This document shows, piece after piece, positions 51,822-64,000 of a stretch of DNA of 64,000 bases. Position numbers and translations under genes: made by a program. A model generated the notes under the pieces. That model made no database searches. It worked only from the letters and a program-made list of their open reading frames with translations, and was not told the origin of the DNA. The first letter of the stretch is position 1. Each line of letters starts with the position of its first letter. The DNA is from Hypomesus transpacificus (taxonomy: Eukaryota > Chordata > Actinopteri > Osmeriformes > Osmeridae). The DNA lies in NCBI RefSeq assembly GCF_021917145.1, contig NC_061074.1:7040017-7104016 (forward strand), given 5' to 3'.

Positions 51822-54800
51822 TCAGAGGAAGGTGTTTTCTATCACCAGCATCTGAGGCTCTTCCTCCACCTCTCCAGCAGAGAGCGCTACAGGCTGTGCA
51901 TTCTCTTCCTCAACAGTGTGACAACACATCTTGTCTGCACAGCTCTTCCCACAGGCCAGGCTGCAGGGCGGGTGGGGGGGCTGAGAAGGGGTGTCCCGAA
52001 TGAGGGTCGGGGGGGTGTTGTGGTTGTCAAGGTTACTGCTGACTGTTGCAGAGAAGGGGGTGAACTCTGGCTGGATGGTCCAACAGCTCACTCCTACACT
52101 CTGCAGCACCTTGGTTACTCCAGACAATAAGTCACCACACCTGTTGAGACACCGACTCAGTGAATCCGGTCTACATCATCTATTCCCTGTCATACAACCC
52201 CCAACATCACCTGTAACCCCCTCCCCATCCAAAAGTCACCTGTGGGTCTGGAAGCCAGCGTGGCAGTGCACGTGGACAGAGGCCACCAGGCAGCTCTCGG
52301 TCAGCTGCCACACGTGCAGTTCATGCACGGCCCAGACCCCCGGCACGCTGGAGATCCTACGACCCAGCTCCGACACTCGCACCTGGGGGGGGCACGCCTG
52401 CAGCAGCAGCTGACCCCCCCGACACACCTGGAGAGAGATGGTCCCTAAGTGGATCAGCGGTTCATACAGGAGGGGTTTGATTTAGTATTCAAGATTACGT
52501 TGACCCTTCACCCTTGACCCATTACTCTTAACCCATGACCCTTAAAGATGCTGTAAAGCAGAACTGAAAATGAGTTTTGTGTTCATCCCAACACAGAAGA
52601 ATGTGTTGTTAACTACCCATCCAAATTTGAATGAAAAAAAACACAGACAAGTATGTTAAATTAGGCTTTGAAATTGTGAGAAAATCAGCAGTCTTCTCTG
52701 CTTTATACTGGGGCGGGGTGTCGCCTAAAGGAGCTGAAGCTCCGCCCCCTCAAATTTATTGAATTTAGCAACAACAGCAACAACTAGCTAAATCAATTGC
52801 AGATATCTGAACAGTCAGACCTACAAGCAGTTTATGGGTGTTTTATGTGTTAATTACTTTGTCTTTGCATCGTAACAGCTGAGTAACAGAATGCAGGTTA
52901 TATAAACCGCCTTTATTTCACACGTATATAATGTACTGAGAAGCAAATCATGGAATTAGCTTTACAGCATCTTTAACCCTTAATGCTGTTCCACTATAAA
53001 CACCTTCTGACCTGGGGCAGGGTAGTGGTAAGCAACACCAGCACAGCCAGCAAGGAGAAACCAGGGTCCAGGTAGAGAATGAGGCCGCAGGCCTCAATGG
53101 AGTCCAGGCATCCTGGGATCAGCAGCAGCACCAGCCCGTTAGCGATGACCAAGATGGAGCCCATCAGAGCCTGGATCACAGTGACCAGAGCTGGGAGGCA
53201 GCCGCTACCCCAGCTCCTGGTCTGAGGCCTACCGTGTGGAGGTTGGTCTGACTGCAGAGATGGGCTGAGGCTGGGGGAAGTCTGGATCACTGGGGAGGGG
53301 GGATGGACGGTAGGTTTTGGTACTGAAGTACTGATGTTTGGCTCAGTTGAAGATAAATGTGAAGAATGACAGCTTCAGTGTTTAACATGATGTGTGTTTT
53401 TCACTCTCTGGCTGCTGGGTGCTGTATGTATAGATGCTTACCATCACTCAGAAGTTATATAATTGTAATCGGAATGCTCTGATCTAGAATACGCTGATCA
53501 GGATGTTCTCTCTCACTACAGTCCATGGAGATTTCAAAACATTTAAAAATTAAAATGCTCACCTGAGTGTCCGGCACAGGCACCCATCCTGGATGCCACA
53601 GAGCCAGGGTCCCCAGAGTGGGACCCCCAGGCCCCTGTCTGCCTGAGGTCTGACTGTGTATCCAGACTGTGTGGGGGGGCTCCGTAGCTGGGCTGTGAGG
53701 GGCAGGGCTGGGGGGTTGCTGCAGGAACACGGGCTCCAAGAAAGGAGGGAGGATCCTGGGTTGGTGGTGAGGTTGAGTCAGGGCAGTCAGGGTCCAGGAC
53801 ACTGGAGGCCCCAGGGTTACACAGCACCAGAGTTCCTTCTTGGAAGGGACCATGCAGAGAGTAGGGGTGGACCATGCACCCCTCTGCCGAGCAGGCTTGG
53901 TTCTTGTTCTTGACTGTGGACAGCCACAGAGAGGAACAGGATCAACAAACAACAGATGGTCATTGTTTAAAATGCTCCTTGTTGAACACAAATACCCCCC
54001 CCCCCCCCCACACACACACACACACACACACAGTACCTTTCCCATCCTCCCAGAGACTTCCACTCCTCTCCTCCCCTGACACCATCCCGCCCCCTTGCTG
54101 GCTTCCCCAGCCCAGCCCTAGTACCAGCAGGTTGTGGAGCAGACTCACGGCCCCCACCACTGTGGCCAGTAAGGGGCGCCGGAGCAGCTGGGGCTGCAGG
54201 GTGTGGCTGATGATCTCCAAACAGACAGAGACACAGAGGGCAGCCAGCAGCAGGGAGGAGAACATAGAGCCGACAGGCTGGAGCCTGGCCTCGCTGTACT
54301 CCAGCCCACACCGTTGGGACTGGAGGAGGGAAGGGGAGTGGGGGGACGGTGGGAGAGAGGGAATCAGGGACGGGGGGGGAGAGGGGGTGACAAACGGAGG
54401 ATGAGTCGGGGTGAGGGATGCTGGGAGAGATGCAGCTGGGGCATGAGGTGTGTCGTGGAGCTGGCGACCCGGTGAGGTGTCAGGGGCGATGCAGTGAGGG
54501 GTGGTGGGGGAGCAAGGTTTTGGGAGACGCTGGACTGTGGTAGTTGGGGGAGGTGGAGAGAGGGGTGAGGGGGGGCAGGGAGTGGAGTGGGATGGGATGG
54601 GGGAGATAGTCTTGTCGGCTGAGAGGAACTGGGGAGATCTGCTGGGTGATGGAGTGGGGGTGGATGACAGGGGGAGGGAGGTGGGGGAGGGGGGAGAGAC
54701 CTCCGAAGCACAGAGAAACGGTTTCTTGACGTCTCCAGGAAGTCGGGGATGAGGAAGAGGAAGAGCCATGTGTATGAGGATGAAGAGTGTGTGGAAGCCA

Positions 54801-54928
54801 TCCACCATGTTGATGAGGGAGCTGCACAGGCGGCTGGCAGCAATCTGACATACCAAGAGGGCAAAAGTCAGGACCAGCATGCATCTGTGCATTGATGTGC
54901 CCCTGAGGAGCCCAGGGCTGCTTGACAT
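51822..54928 (-). CDS. ZnT1-like SLC30 protein with a degenerate metal site
   Basis: Five exons on the minus strand: 54928-54037, 53913-53563, 53289-53012, 52427-52240 and 52140-51822, in consistent phase, 675 residues. Resemblance to SLC30A1 is clear at both ends: HRCMLVLTFALLVCQIAASR (TM1), SSLINMVDGFHTL (TM2), LLLAALCVSVCLEIISHTLQ (TM3), the cytosolic domain VHELHVWQLTESCLVASVHV, and WTIQPEF as in ZnT1. In ZnT1 zinc is held by His-x3-Asp in TM2 and again in TM5. Here TM2 reads HTLFI (Asp lost) and TM5 aligns as VTVIQ (both lost). A roughly 145-residue Pro/Ser/Thr-rich insertion separates TM2 from TM3, and the TM4-TM5 loop is long and His-poor. Alternatively part of the Pro-rich stretch is an unrecognised intron: a good acceptor (CCTCCTCCAG) precedes SQRCGLEYSE, but no good donor is seen. 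Zinc transport is therefore doubtful. Confidence 0.82.
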
Positions 54929-54934
54929 GACAAC

Positions 54935-55691
54935 TAGAAGGGACACACACATACACACATGGCATTAATTGTAAATGAATGGTCATGAGAACCCTGTATA
55001 CTGTATATCCTGACTGCTCCGATTGCATTGATTTTTTTTCCACATACAGTTTAATAAACATGAATGTCGATAAACATTCAGACAGAGCATACACATACTA
55101 AAACAGTAATATTGTGTTATGTATACGTGGATTAAATTCTTCTATCAGTAGTGTTGTAGAACACATTTTTGTGTAACATTTTTTAATATTCTTAGCTTTG
55201 AGTTAGAGTGTTTTATAATGTCTCAAGACAGACGGGGTAGCTTAGCGGCTCTGCTCTGTGGAATGTGACGCTTGGTAAAGATCCAAGCAGTAGCCACCGT
55301 GGTCTACCTGGAAAAGACACGCAACTGACAATGTGTCACAGCGTGAATAACCTGGTTGGCACTCACTTTCTTTTACACATGCACGAACGCAAGCCCAAGC
55401 AACTCTATTTTCTCCCTTTCTCAAGCTGACTTCTGATCTGAAAAACTTTATTATACAGGTGGGTTATATTGTAAAGTAGCCTAACAAAGATGTTGTTCTG
55501 ATTGAAATGCATTATAATTATTCAGTCTATAGAGTTGATAATCTTTACTTGTTTGGATTTGATTTTTTTTTACCTTTAATAGACCGGTAGATTACGCGCG
55601 AGGAGGCAGATATCCACAGATCACAAGAGGCTCTATTGCAGTAAGAAGACAGACGTGCGCTTCGCGCGCAGTAAGTCTATCCAAGTGTTAC

Positions 55692-55726
<35 letters not shown>

Positions 55727-55795
55727 CCTCTCCCTCTCCCTCTCCCTCTCCCTCTCCCTCTCCCTCTCCCTCTCCCTCTCCCTCTCCCTCTCCCT

Positions 55796-55894
<99 letters not shown>

Positions 55895-57480
55895 ACGCCC
55901 ACCTAACTGCCTAGTTTCTAATCGCAGTCATGTGAGGGGGTTCGTACTCATCGTCCCTTTTTATCGTGTGTTTTCTCCCCGTCCGCTCCGGTGGGGTCAA
56001 GATCTGAAGCCCATCGGTGAGCCGAGCCCACCCACCTCACCGCTCCTGAGTCCACCACGTCAAGGGAGGGGGGGGCGTATGTGTTTGAGCCTAACTGGAA
56101 CTAATTTATATCCCAGTGTAGACACGATTATATAACTCCTTAATACATACGGTGTTCCATAAGGGGCAGAAAGTGTCCTTATACGCACATTCATGTGTGA
56201 AGTTTCTCTTACTCAAGGGTAGGGTGTCATTTGAATTGGATAATTTTGTTATGGATTTCAAAACGTGCGAACTTCCTTTGTGCTGTTTTAAAGTAGCTTA
56301 AGTTAATTATATAACCATTATATATAATGGTCTCCCTTTGGTTTAATTTATTTCTGAGAAACTAGTTCCAATTTCAGTACCTTTTCCCCCTCATTCAATC
56401 TAAATAGAAGAAGAAATGTATAGCGAAGCATCGTCTCCCTGCACCCGTCTACGTACGCTGCGACGCCTTGGTCCACTCCACTGACCAGCGGGCCAACAGG
56501 CCCGATGAGGTCTGACACCACGCCATGGTCCCTTTCAGTCTTGAACCAACACCGCATTCCTCCGGCGAAAGACCTTCCCAGGAAGCTTCTTTAATTCGAC
56601 GTTAGAAACGACTTCATTCACAAAGGTATACTTGTTTGAGGCTAGTGCACTAGTCTCTTCTTTCTCTGACGTAAAGGACCCCATTCATGGCGTAGTTGTT
56701 TGATGCGCTTGAAGAAATTCAAGATATTGATGTCTTTTGATATTGATGATTTTTTTTTACCGATTTCTCTTGAGTTTGGGATTGTGTTTGTTTTCCTCAA
56801 TGAGGAAATTGTCCAACACTAATGATGTTTGGGGCTGTACCATAGGTGAATAAATGACTGAAGCGAATCCAGAGGCACCAGAATATCTTGAGTGTGGTCA
56901 CGGTCCAACCACTGACCCTTGTCTCTCATAGACATCCGATACACAGGAAGGGCCCTGTTCTATTACTTTGTAGACAAGTCCTTTCTACGTCCCTTCCTTC
57001 TTAGAAATCACTGATATGATGTGACTGTATTGGTGACCACTGGGCTAGATGGTAGATGCGTTTTCCTCCTAAAAGGATGGAAGGAGACAGAGAAGGATCG
57101 CTACAGTGTTGGGATGTGACCTCACTCTACAGGCAGTGTAGTCTCCTCTCCTTGCCAGCCTGTTAATGGTTACATAACCTAGTCTGCAGTCACACCTCTG
57201 GTTTCACTCTGCTGAGACAGCAAGACCCCCCATGCATCACACAATACTGCTATACATATAATATTGGTGGTTTAATTGTCAGAGAGATTAAATACTACAT
57301 GACAGAATCATTAGGAATTAAATAATCTGCTTTTGAACCTTTTCACATCGACATAACAAAAGATTGTGTGTGTGATTAATCTGTGTCCACACCACAGCCT
57401 GGGGGTGGGTCAGACCTAGTCTTCTGTCTGGAACTAAACACCAGAAGTCACTGATGGATGACAGACTGAAAGAAACCGTA
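54935..57480. other. Intergenic region between the ZnT1-like gene and ppp1r37
   Basis: No recognised gene. It holds a CT/CCCTCT satellite (separate entry) and several short CG-bearing stretches around 55,580-55,670 and 56,430-56,600. Probably includes the promoter and 5' UTR of the ZnT1-like gene. Confidence 0.4.
55694..55892 (+). repeat. Compound (CT)n-(CCCTCT)n-(CT)n microsatellite
   Basis: About 200 bp: a CT block, then about fifteen copies of a CTCCCT hexamer, then a second CT block. Arg/Glu and Ser/Leu open frames over it are artefacts. Confidence 0.97.
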
Positions 57481-57493
57481 AATTAGGAAATCT

Positions 57494-60400
57494 TTTATTT
57501 CAACCAAGATCATACAAGAAGAAACCCATAAATGCAATAAAATATATTTTTTCTGAATTTCAAGAACAAACTCTGGACAGTTGGAGACATTGTTAATCAT
57601 CATAATCTGAGAGAAATATATTACATTTGTCTGTATTCATCTTTCGCTGTATATTTAGAGATCATCATAGCTTCTTATCCCGATACCGAAGGGCACAGCG
57701 AATAAAAAATGAACAGGGAAGCAGATGTAACCAACAGTAAACAAGCCCAACACATCTACATTGATTAGACATATTAAACATTAGTGAACTTTAACAGTTA
57801 TGGCAGGTTTGAACTAACAACTGATGACCTCATGAACAGTCCCTCCCAATAGTGAAGGCCACTACTGTTTTGCCCTCATAAAGAAATGAGCATGGGCTGG
57901 GACCAATGTTGTCACGGTGACAATACAACACAGAACACAATGTAGCACCGTGTTCCTGTTGAGATTGAAACATGTTTCTGGCCTCTGAATAACATTTCCG
58001 TTATGCTTCAGAGGTTATCACAGCTAGGCCATTTCAACCAAAGCTTCATTGCCCCCCCCCCCCCCCACCCTCCACCACCACTGCCCCTCCCTCCCCTGCT
58101 TCCCAGGAAGGCTAAGCCAAGCTGACTTATGCCCAAGGATAACTTTTAATTAAGTTTTCTAAATTGCTTACTTTTTACAGGTTGAGGTAAAATAGGGAGA
58201 AAAAAAAACTTCTGATAGAAAGGACACAAGCGAGAAAGAAAAACATTGTTTTGTGTGAGAGTATTCCTGGGACCATATAGAGCACATACAATATGAGATC
58301 AAACACATCTCACATTGCTAGATCAGTGTATGTGTCTGTGTGTGTGTCCGTGTGTAGTGGCTCATGCCATCTTCCTTATAAACTATTGCTCAGTATCTCA
58401 GTTGACTGGGCATGTGGAGAGTAAGTATGTGTGTGTGTGTGTAGGATTAGTAGCTGGCTGGAATTCCTTTAGAACAGAATTACAGTAATAAATTCTAGCT
58501 CTCCCCCCCTCCCACTCCCACCTCCTGTCCTCTAACTCATGACAAGCTGAACTCCCTCACCTCTCCACATCCCATCATGACAATACACTGGATCACCCAA
58601 GGGTAGTCTTCAGGCTCTGTGGATGAATAGTGTGTCTGTGTCATGGGTTTACAAAAACAGGATCAGCAGCCCTAAACGAAACAACAGATTTTTTTCATGT
58701 CATCTCCTCTCTTTCACTCTATCTTGAAATCCCTGTCAGACTGAATGTTCTGGTCACCTCAAACGCCAAACGACAACCTCCTTTATCTACACCTCTTTAT
58801 CCATCCCTTAATCATTCTCTCTGAACCGACCCTTTCCTAAGAACCAAATCCTAACAGCCTGGACTGTGATCATGTCCAATAGGACACCTAGACCAGTGGA
58901 GATGGACATTACTAGGTCAAATTGTGGATGTCAGCACATACACTGTCACAAGCTTCATGTTCCTCCTTCTACTGTCCACACACCAGGTCCACTACTGGTC
59001 CAGATCATGAGTCGGAATCAGAGTTCTTCACTTGATAATTGCCTGATTCAGGCTCATGTTCACAAACTCCTGGCAGCTAGCTTGAGCATGTAGAAAGCAT
59101 TCCTCGCACCTGTACTCCCTACATATGCTTTACGCATCGGATATAGATTCCACACTATCATTGTTTTTTTTTAGTGTCTGAATCAATCCAAGCCATCTTA
59201 AACACAACTGTATTGGTCCATATGAACTGGGATTGTCGAATCTCTAGTACTGCCCCGATGGGTAGAGATAAGTTGGAAACAAGCTTAATTCTGCGCATTA
59301 ATAGAACAAAACCAGCAAATATTAAGAGTTGCCAAACCGTTTAGAAATATTCACAAACTGTTCAATTAAATTCCCAAGCTTTCATCCATGCATGTTTATC
59401 CAACGTTCTCAATTCAAAGCAGAATTTCCAAAGCAAGTTTTAATTTCATTGAAACATTCTCAGTCACTTCATTAGTCATTACATGCATTTATTTAAGAGA
59501 GAGAGAGAGAGGAACAAAAAATTGCCATACATATCTTTGTGATTACCAGCACATTTCGATTAAATTAACAAATAATTAAAAATTACTAAAAATTAAAGCA
59601 TTACAGACAGTGGGTGTAGCACAGCCATTTTGATTTCAGCCAGAAACATCCGTAGTGAGTTTGAGAGCACAGGGACCAGCAGAGGGTGTGGGCGGTGCAT
59701 GAAGTTCAATCAAAACCTGAATCCGGAGGATTCCGGGACAGGACAACCCAGGCATGCTTCTGATTCTTCGAATCACAGTATCTGTGTTAAAGAATCTCAA
59801 TGTCTGCATTCTGAAGGTCCAGATATTGTCTGAATAGCGCCTATCCTCGACGCTCATCTGTGGATGTGTTGAGTGTCTGTAACACACGTTTCCATGGAAA
59901 TGAAGACCCATGAAGGGAGAACTAATCAACATGGATCTCCACCTTCCTGGCACTTGCTTCCACTCTGCCCAACTAGTGTTCTATTAGCATCAAATCTTGC
60001 TTAGCTTACTTGTGCGCCATTGGCTAAATGGTCCATTCTGGGTAATAATATTATTAATGTTTACCTACAAGAAACCCGGTAAGCCACAGCATCCCCTTGT
60101 GGCCAGACACAACATAGCCAGATAGTGTTTTAAACAGAAGGTCCTTACATAGGAATTTGTGAATCATCATTCACTGTGTGCCACTATGATATAAAGTCTG
60201 CTTAGAACTGCACTCATCCCACTGCCATGAAGTCATTTATATATTCACTGATATGTCCCTCCACCCTACAGTTATCCTGACCCCACAGCCTACAAACCCC
60301 AAAACAAACAAAATAATTGCTATAATTTGAATCTGAAATATACACCACCAAAAAAAGGGTGGAAAGAAATCATTAAACGAAAAAGAGAAAAAAAAAAAAC

Positions 60401-61789
60401 ACCATGAAAAGAATGGTGAAAAGGAAAAACAAATCACACAAAGGAGAAGAAGGCTTGTATTTCTACAAACAAACTGATTTCTCTAAGCAGCAAAAACAAA
60501 CTACAACGAGATGGTAAAGACTTGAAATTAAATGTATAACCGAATTGAAGGCAACAGATATCACAAGCTGACAGGAATGGGAGAAGCAGTACGGAGATGG
60601 CACACAGATGGCATACCATTGGAAGACTGAAAGAAAGAAGGATGGATGAGGTGGATACATGATGGGAGAGAGGAAAGAGAGGGGGACCGGAAGAGAGACT
60701 TTCTTTTGACTTCTGAAAAGTTTCACATCACATTCAACAACTCAGCTTTGATAGACAACTAACTCTTCTGAGAGGGAACGCCAGTGATACATGTGTCTGA
60801 AGGGAAGGAGGAAGAGATGGGGAAAGGGAACAACAATGTAAAGGAAGAATGAAGAGGGGGGCTTCTATGTGGTGAGGATCAGAACTCCTGCCAAGGCAAA
60901 CATTTAGTTTTAGAGAGAAGCTGATAGATAAAACGCTAACACACACACACACAAATCAGGTGTTCTCCCGTGGTTCTAGAAGTGTGTGACCAGCCCCGGT
61001 CACTGCACCCTCTCTTTTCTCCAACAGGAGGGTGAGGCTGAGCGTGGGTCTGAGCACGCTCACAACACCGACACCAACGTGATTCACAACAGTCGGGGTG
61101 GAGGAAGTTAGGCTGGGCGTGTCCCGTGTCTTTGGTTAGAGCAGTGATGAACCCCTTTCCCCCTCCTTTCTCTCTACTGCCGTCCACCTCACTCTCTCCC
61201 TCTCATCCTGGTTGGGTTTTCTTGCTACCTCTTGAATATAGATTCCTGATGTCGTGATGACGGCAAAATTAAAAATAGATGTGATCACTTCCATTTATTG
61301 TTGCTTGTTTACTTTCACTGGTGTGTGTGTGTGTGTGCTCATACTGGGTGTATCAGTTACACATGTAATGTGAATGTAGTGAACTCTTTATACTCTGTGA
61401 CCAAACTTGATGACTATTCTTTGTAATTTCTCTTTCTTTAATTTTTTTAATAGATTTTTTTTAATATTTTTTTATAGAGTTTCTGTATTTATATATCTAT
61501 GTGTGTTGACTCGTCTGAGTCCAACTCGGCCTCAGTCTCCAGGAAAGATGGTGGTGGTGAGGTCATAGGAACAACAAGACACAGACAGGACAGGAGCGTC
61601 AAGACATTTCGCTGAGATCACAAGAGAGACCAGAACATCTCCTGAGACACTGTCATCACTGGAGAAACCAAGTGCCGTCTCCTGAATCCTGAGTCACACT
61701 GGGGAGGAAACACAGAGGGGCTTATATTAGAGCAGAGGTGCTAATCTGAAGCAGATCCTACCCTGTGGGTGTGGTCATACCTGCCAGTG
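57494..61789 (-). other. Probable long ppp1r37 3' UTR
   Basis: Noncoding sequence after the ppp1r37 stop codon on the minus strand. A TTTATT at 57494-57499 gives an AATAAA on the minus strand that could end a 3' UTR of about 4.3 kb. Contains a C run near 58052, short GT tracts and AT-rich segments. No open frame resembles a protein. The extent is inferred, not shown. Confidence 0.4.
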
Positions 61790-61878
61790 TTATGGAGCCT
61801 CCCTCCCAGACTCCAGACTGGCTTCCAGCAGCAGCTCTTCCAGGTTCTGTTCACAGCTCAGTTCTGCTGTCACACTCG

Positions 61879-61916
<38 letters not shown>

Positions 61917-64000
61917 TGACTTTCATTGTGCACATCAGTGTTGAAAAAATTGGGATGTCACGAGTGAGTGTGTTATTGTGACCAGTTTCCTGTTGACTCA
62001 CTGTGCTCCATGATGTAGGGGCTTGGCTTGGGGGAGTCAGGATCCAGCAGGTGGAGAGAGAACTCAGGCTTCAGACCATTGGGCAGGGCCGAGTCCCCCA
62101 CCCCGGCCCCCCCCGGGCCCTCCACCCCCGCACCCTCCTCCTCGTCCAACGAGGCCTCCAACGTGGATGGGGGTGCTCCAGACTCAGTCTGGGGGGAGGA
62201 GGGGTCAGCAGACACAGGGCCTTGTAAGCTGTCCTCTAATTGGGCTGATTGCTGTGGATCTTTCTCCTCTGGCACAGGAAGAGCTCGCTGCAGACAGGCC
62301 TCCATGGGAGGTGGCTGACGCTCTTCTTCCTCTTCCTGCTCTACTCTGGCTAGCTTGGGAGCTGGCTCTTCTTCTTGGCTCTGCTGGCTGTCGTCTTCTT
62401 CTGTTCTCTCCCTGGCACCCTGCTGCTGAGATAACAGTCTTGCTGGCGCCTCCTGCAGGTCAACATGGGGATGTGACTGAGCTTGTTGCTGGAGCTGTGC
62501 CTGGGGCAGTTGCAGGGCCTCAACTGGCAATGATAGCTGCTGTAGCTCTGTGTCTATATTAGTCAGTGGGTCTGTTAGCAAATATGCTAATGTTTCCTGC
62601 TGTATTGCATTAGTTTCAGTCTTGGACACTTGTGGATGTGATATGCCTTCATCCTGCTCTTGATTCTCCTCCCAAATACAACTTTCTGTATCCTGTATTT
62701 GTGGACTCTCCTTCTTGTCCTCCACCATCCCTGCATCCTCCACCATCGCTCCTTCCTCCACCCCCTCAGTAGTCTGCTGCTGGATAGCCGACAGGTCTGG
62801 TTGGCAGTCTGTCCCCTCCTTCTCCTCCTTCTCCTCTTCAGCGAGAGGGTCTGGAGCTGGTGAATCAGCGGAGGGTTCTGGCAGGGCTGGTTCAGGTGGC
62901 TGGCTGAGTTCTGCTGCAGCCAGGCCCATATGACCTGCTAAGCCTCCCGCCTCCTCTGACAGTAGGCCTGCTGGTGTAGAAGGCTCTTCTACTGCCTGTG
63001 TACCATCTACCTCCCCTTCCACACTAACCTCCTCCCCCTCCACACTAACCACCTCCCCCTCCACACTAACCACCTCCCCTTCCACACTAACCACCTCCCC
63101 CTCCACACTAACCACCTCCCCTTCCACACTAACCACCTCCCCCTCCACACTAACCACCTCCCCCTCCATACTAACCACCTCCCCCTCCACACTAACCACC
63201 TCCCCTTCCACACTAACCACCTCCCCTTCCACACTAACCACCTCCCCCTCCACACTAACCACCTCCCCCTCCACACTATCTACTACCCCCTCCACACTAC
63301 CTACTACCCCCTCCACACTACCTACTACCCCCTCCACACTACCTACTACCCCCTCCACACTAACCACTTCCACCTCCCCCTTTGTAATACCTTCTACCCC
63401 CTCCACACCAACTACCTCCCCCTCCACCCTAACTACATCCCCCTCCACACTACCTACCAGCCCCTCTGTACTACCTTCTACCCCCTCCATACTACCTCCT
63501 ACCCCCTCATCAGGTTGCGGGGGGTCTGGTGTGGGGTGGGGAGCGTCAAATCCACTCCGGCTGTCTGGCTGTTTAGCGTCTAGGAGAAGGTCTGCCTCTG
63601 TGGTCTGTGGTGTTGGTGATGTTTGGGTGTGATCTGCTGGGCTTTGGCCCTCAGCCTGGATGGGTTGGGATGAGGAGGCCTGGGGCACGGTGTAAGGCTG
63701 GGGCTGGTCCTGGGCGAGGGGATGGGTGAAGGTCTGGACCAGCTGCTGTGTCCTGGAGGTCTGTGCCCCCAGCTCTGTCATGGTCTGCTTCCCCTGTGAC
63801 ACGGTGGGCTGCTTGGATGGGGGGCCGGCGGGCGGCCCAGCCTTGCTCTGCAGGTGCTGGAGGACCTGGTTCTGGTCTGGGGGGCTCTCCACTCGGGTCA
63901 CCATGAAGATCTTATGGCCCCTCCCTGGGCTAGACACGGAGATGCAGCGCCCAGGAGAGGGTGGGGTTCCTGGGGCGGCTGAGGACTCTGTGATGGTGAT
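61790..64000 (-). CDS. ppp1r37: Protein phosphatase 1 regulatory subunit 37, C-terminal part
   Basis: Two exons on the minus strand: a long one from the window edge (64000) to 62002 and a terminal one, 61878-61790. The 5' exons with the leucine-rich repeats are outside the window, so the gene is partial only because of the boundary. Identity rests on SVSSPGRGHKIFMVTRVESP (human SVSSPGRGHKVFVVTRVESP), LPNGLKPEFSLHLLDPDSP (human LPNGLKPEFALAL) and the C-terminus ELSCEQNLEELLLEASLESG (human ELSCSKNEKELEELLLEASQ). PPP1R37 is reported to inhibit PP1 catalytic subunits. The exon is disordered and rich in Glu, Pro and Gln, and carries a 21-bp coding minisatellite not present in the human protein. 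The exon junction CACA|GTGAGT to TAG|CGAG keeps phase. Confidence 0.93.
61881..61912 (+). repeat. (CA)n tract in the last ppp1r37 intron
   Basis: About 16 CA dinucleotides (GT on the coding strand), immediately before the acceptor of the last ppp1r37 exon. Confidence 0.9.
63004..63480 (-). repeat. 21-bp coding minisatellite in ppp1r37
   Basis: On the coding (minus) strand the unit GTGGTTAGTGTGGAGGGGGA G encodes VVSVEGE. About twelve near-identical VEGEVVS units are followed, towards the N-terminus, by four VEGVVGS units and older diverged ones (VEGSTEGLVGSVEGDVVRVE). Because the unit is a multiple of three, copy changes keep the frame. Confidence 0.95.

Noticed and set aside
53455-54063. Alternative frame over ZnT1-like exon 2
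   Set aside because: Splice phases at both ends require the other frame (NKNQACSAEGCMVHPYSLHG...), which alone joins exons 1 and 3.
63007-63276. Open frame of repeated RGRWLVW units
   Set aside because: Shifted-frame reading of the ppp1r37 coding minisatellite; the flanking frame with human-like motifs is the real one.

Overview
This window is vertebrate nuclear DNA, almost certainly from a ray-finned (teleost) fish. Genes are split into many small GT-AG exons, CA/GT and CT microsatellites are abundant, and short interspersed repeats of kinds common in teleosts are present. The gene set also includes a fish-type six9 next to six5. I cannot name the species. No virus-derived element, CRISPR array or prokaryotic operon was seen.

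Layout, left to right: about 3 kb without a recognised gene; qpctl (+, 2957-6144), which converges on six9 (-, 7385-8625). six5 (-, 11529-15600) lies in the same orientation behind six9, with a 3' UTR that may reach about 9220. tbcb (+, 17494-21492) is divergent from six5. clptm1 (+, 23490-32331) and relb (+, 34491-41479) follow. A repeat-rich stretch (43.3-47.6 kb) holds a decayed coding fragment, a tRNA-headed SINE and a 46-bp CpG-rich minisatellite. Then come mrpl28 (-, 47981-49715), the selenocysteine tRNA gene (-, 50610-50696), a divergent ZnT1-like transporter gene (-, 51822-54928), and the last two exons of ppp1r37 (-, 61790 to the window edge).

The genes do not form a pathway. They are a conserved-synteny block: from general knowledge QPCTL, SIX5, TBCB, CLPTM1, RELB, PPP1R37 and the tRNA-Sec gene all lie on human 19q13, while MRPL28 lies on human 16p. 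Exon boundaries were worked out by hand from splice signals, reading phase and family resemblance, and the complete gene models sum to multiples of three.

Most notable points: the tRNA-Sec gene with a recognisable TATA/PSE promoter; a full-length ZnT1-like protein that has lost three of the four membrane metal ligands; a coding 21-bp minisatellite in ppp1r37; a 12-nt micro-exon in relb; large pyrimidine minisatellites ending at splice acceptors in qpctl and clptm1; a perfect hairpin just past the relb poly(A) signal; and a composite CRE/kappaB element upstream of relb.
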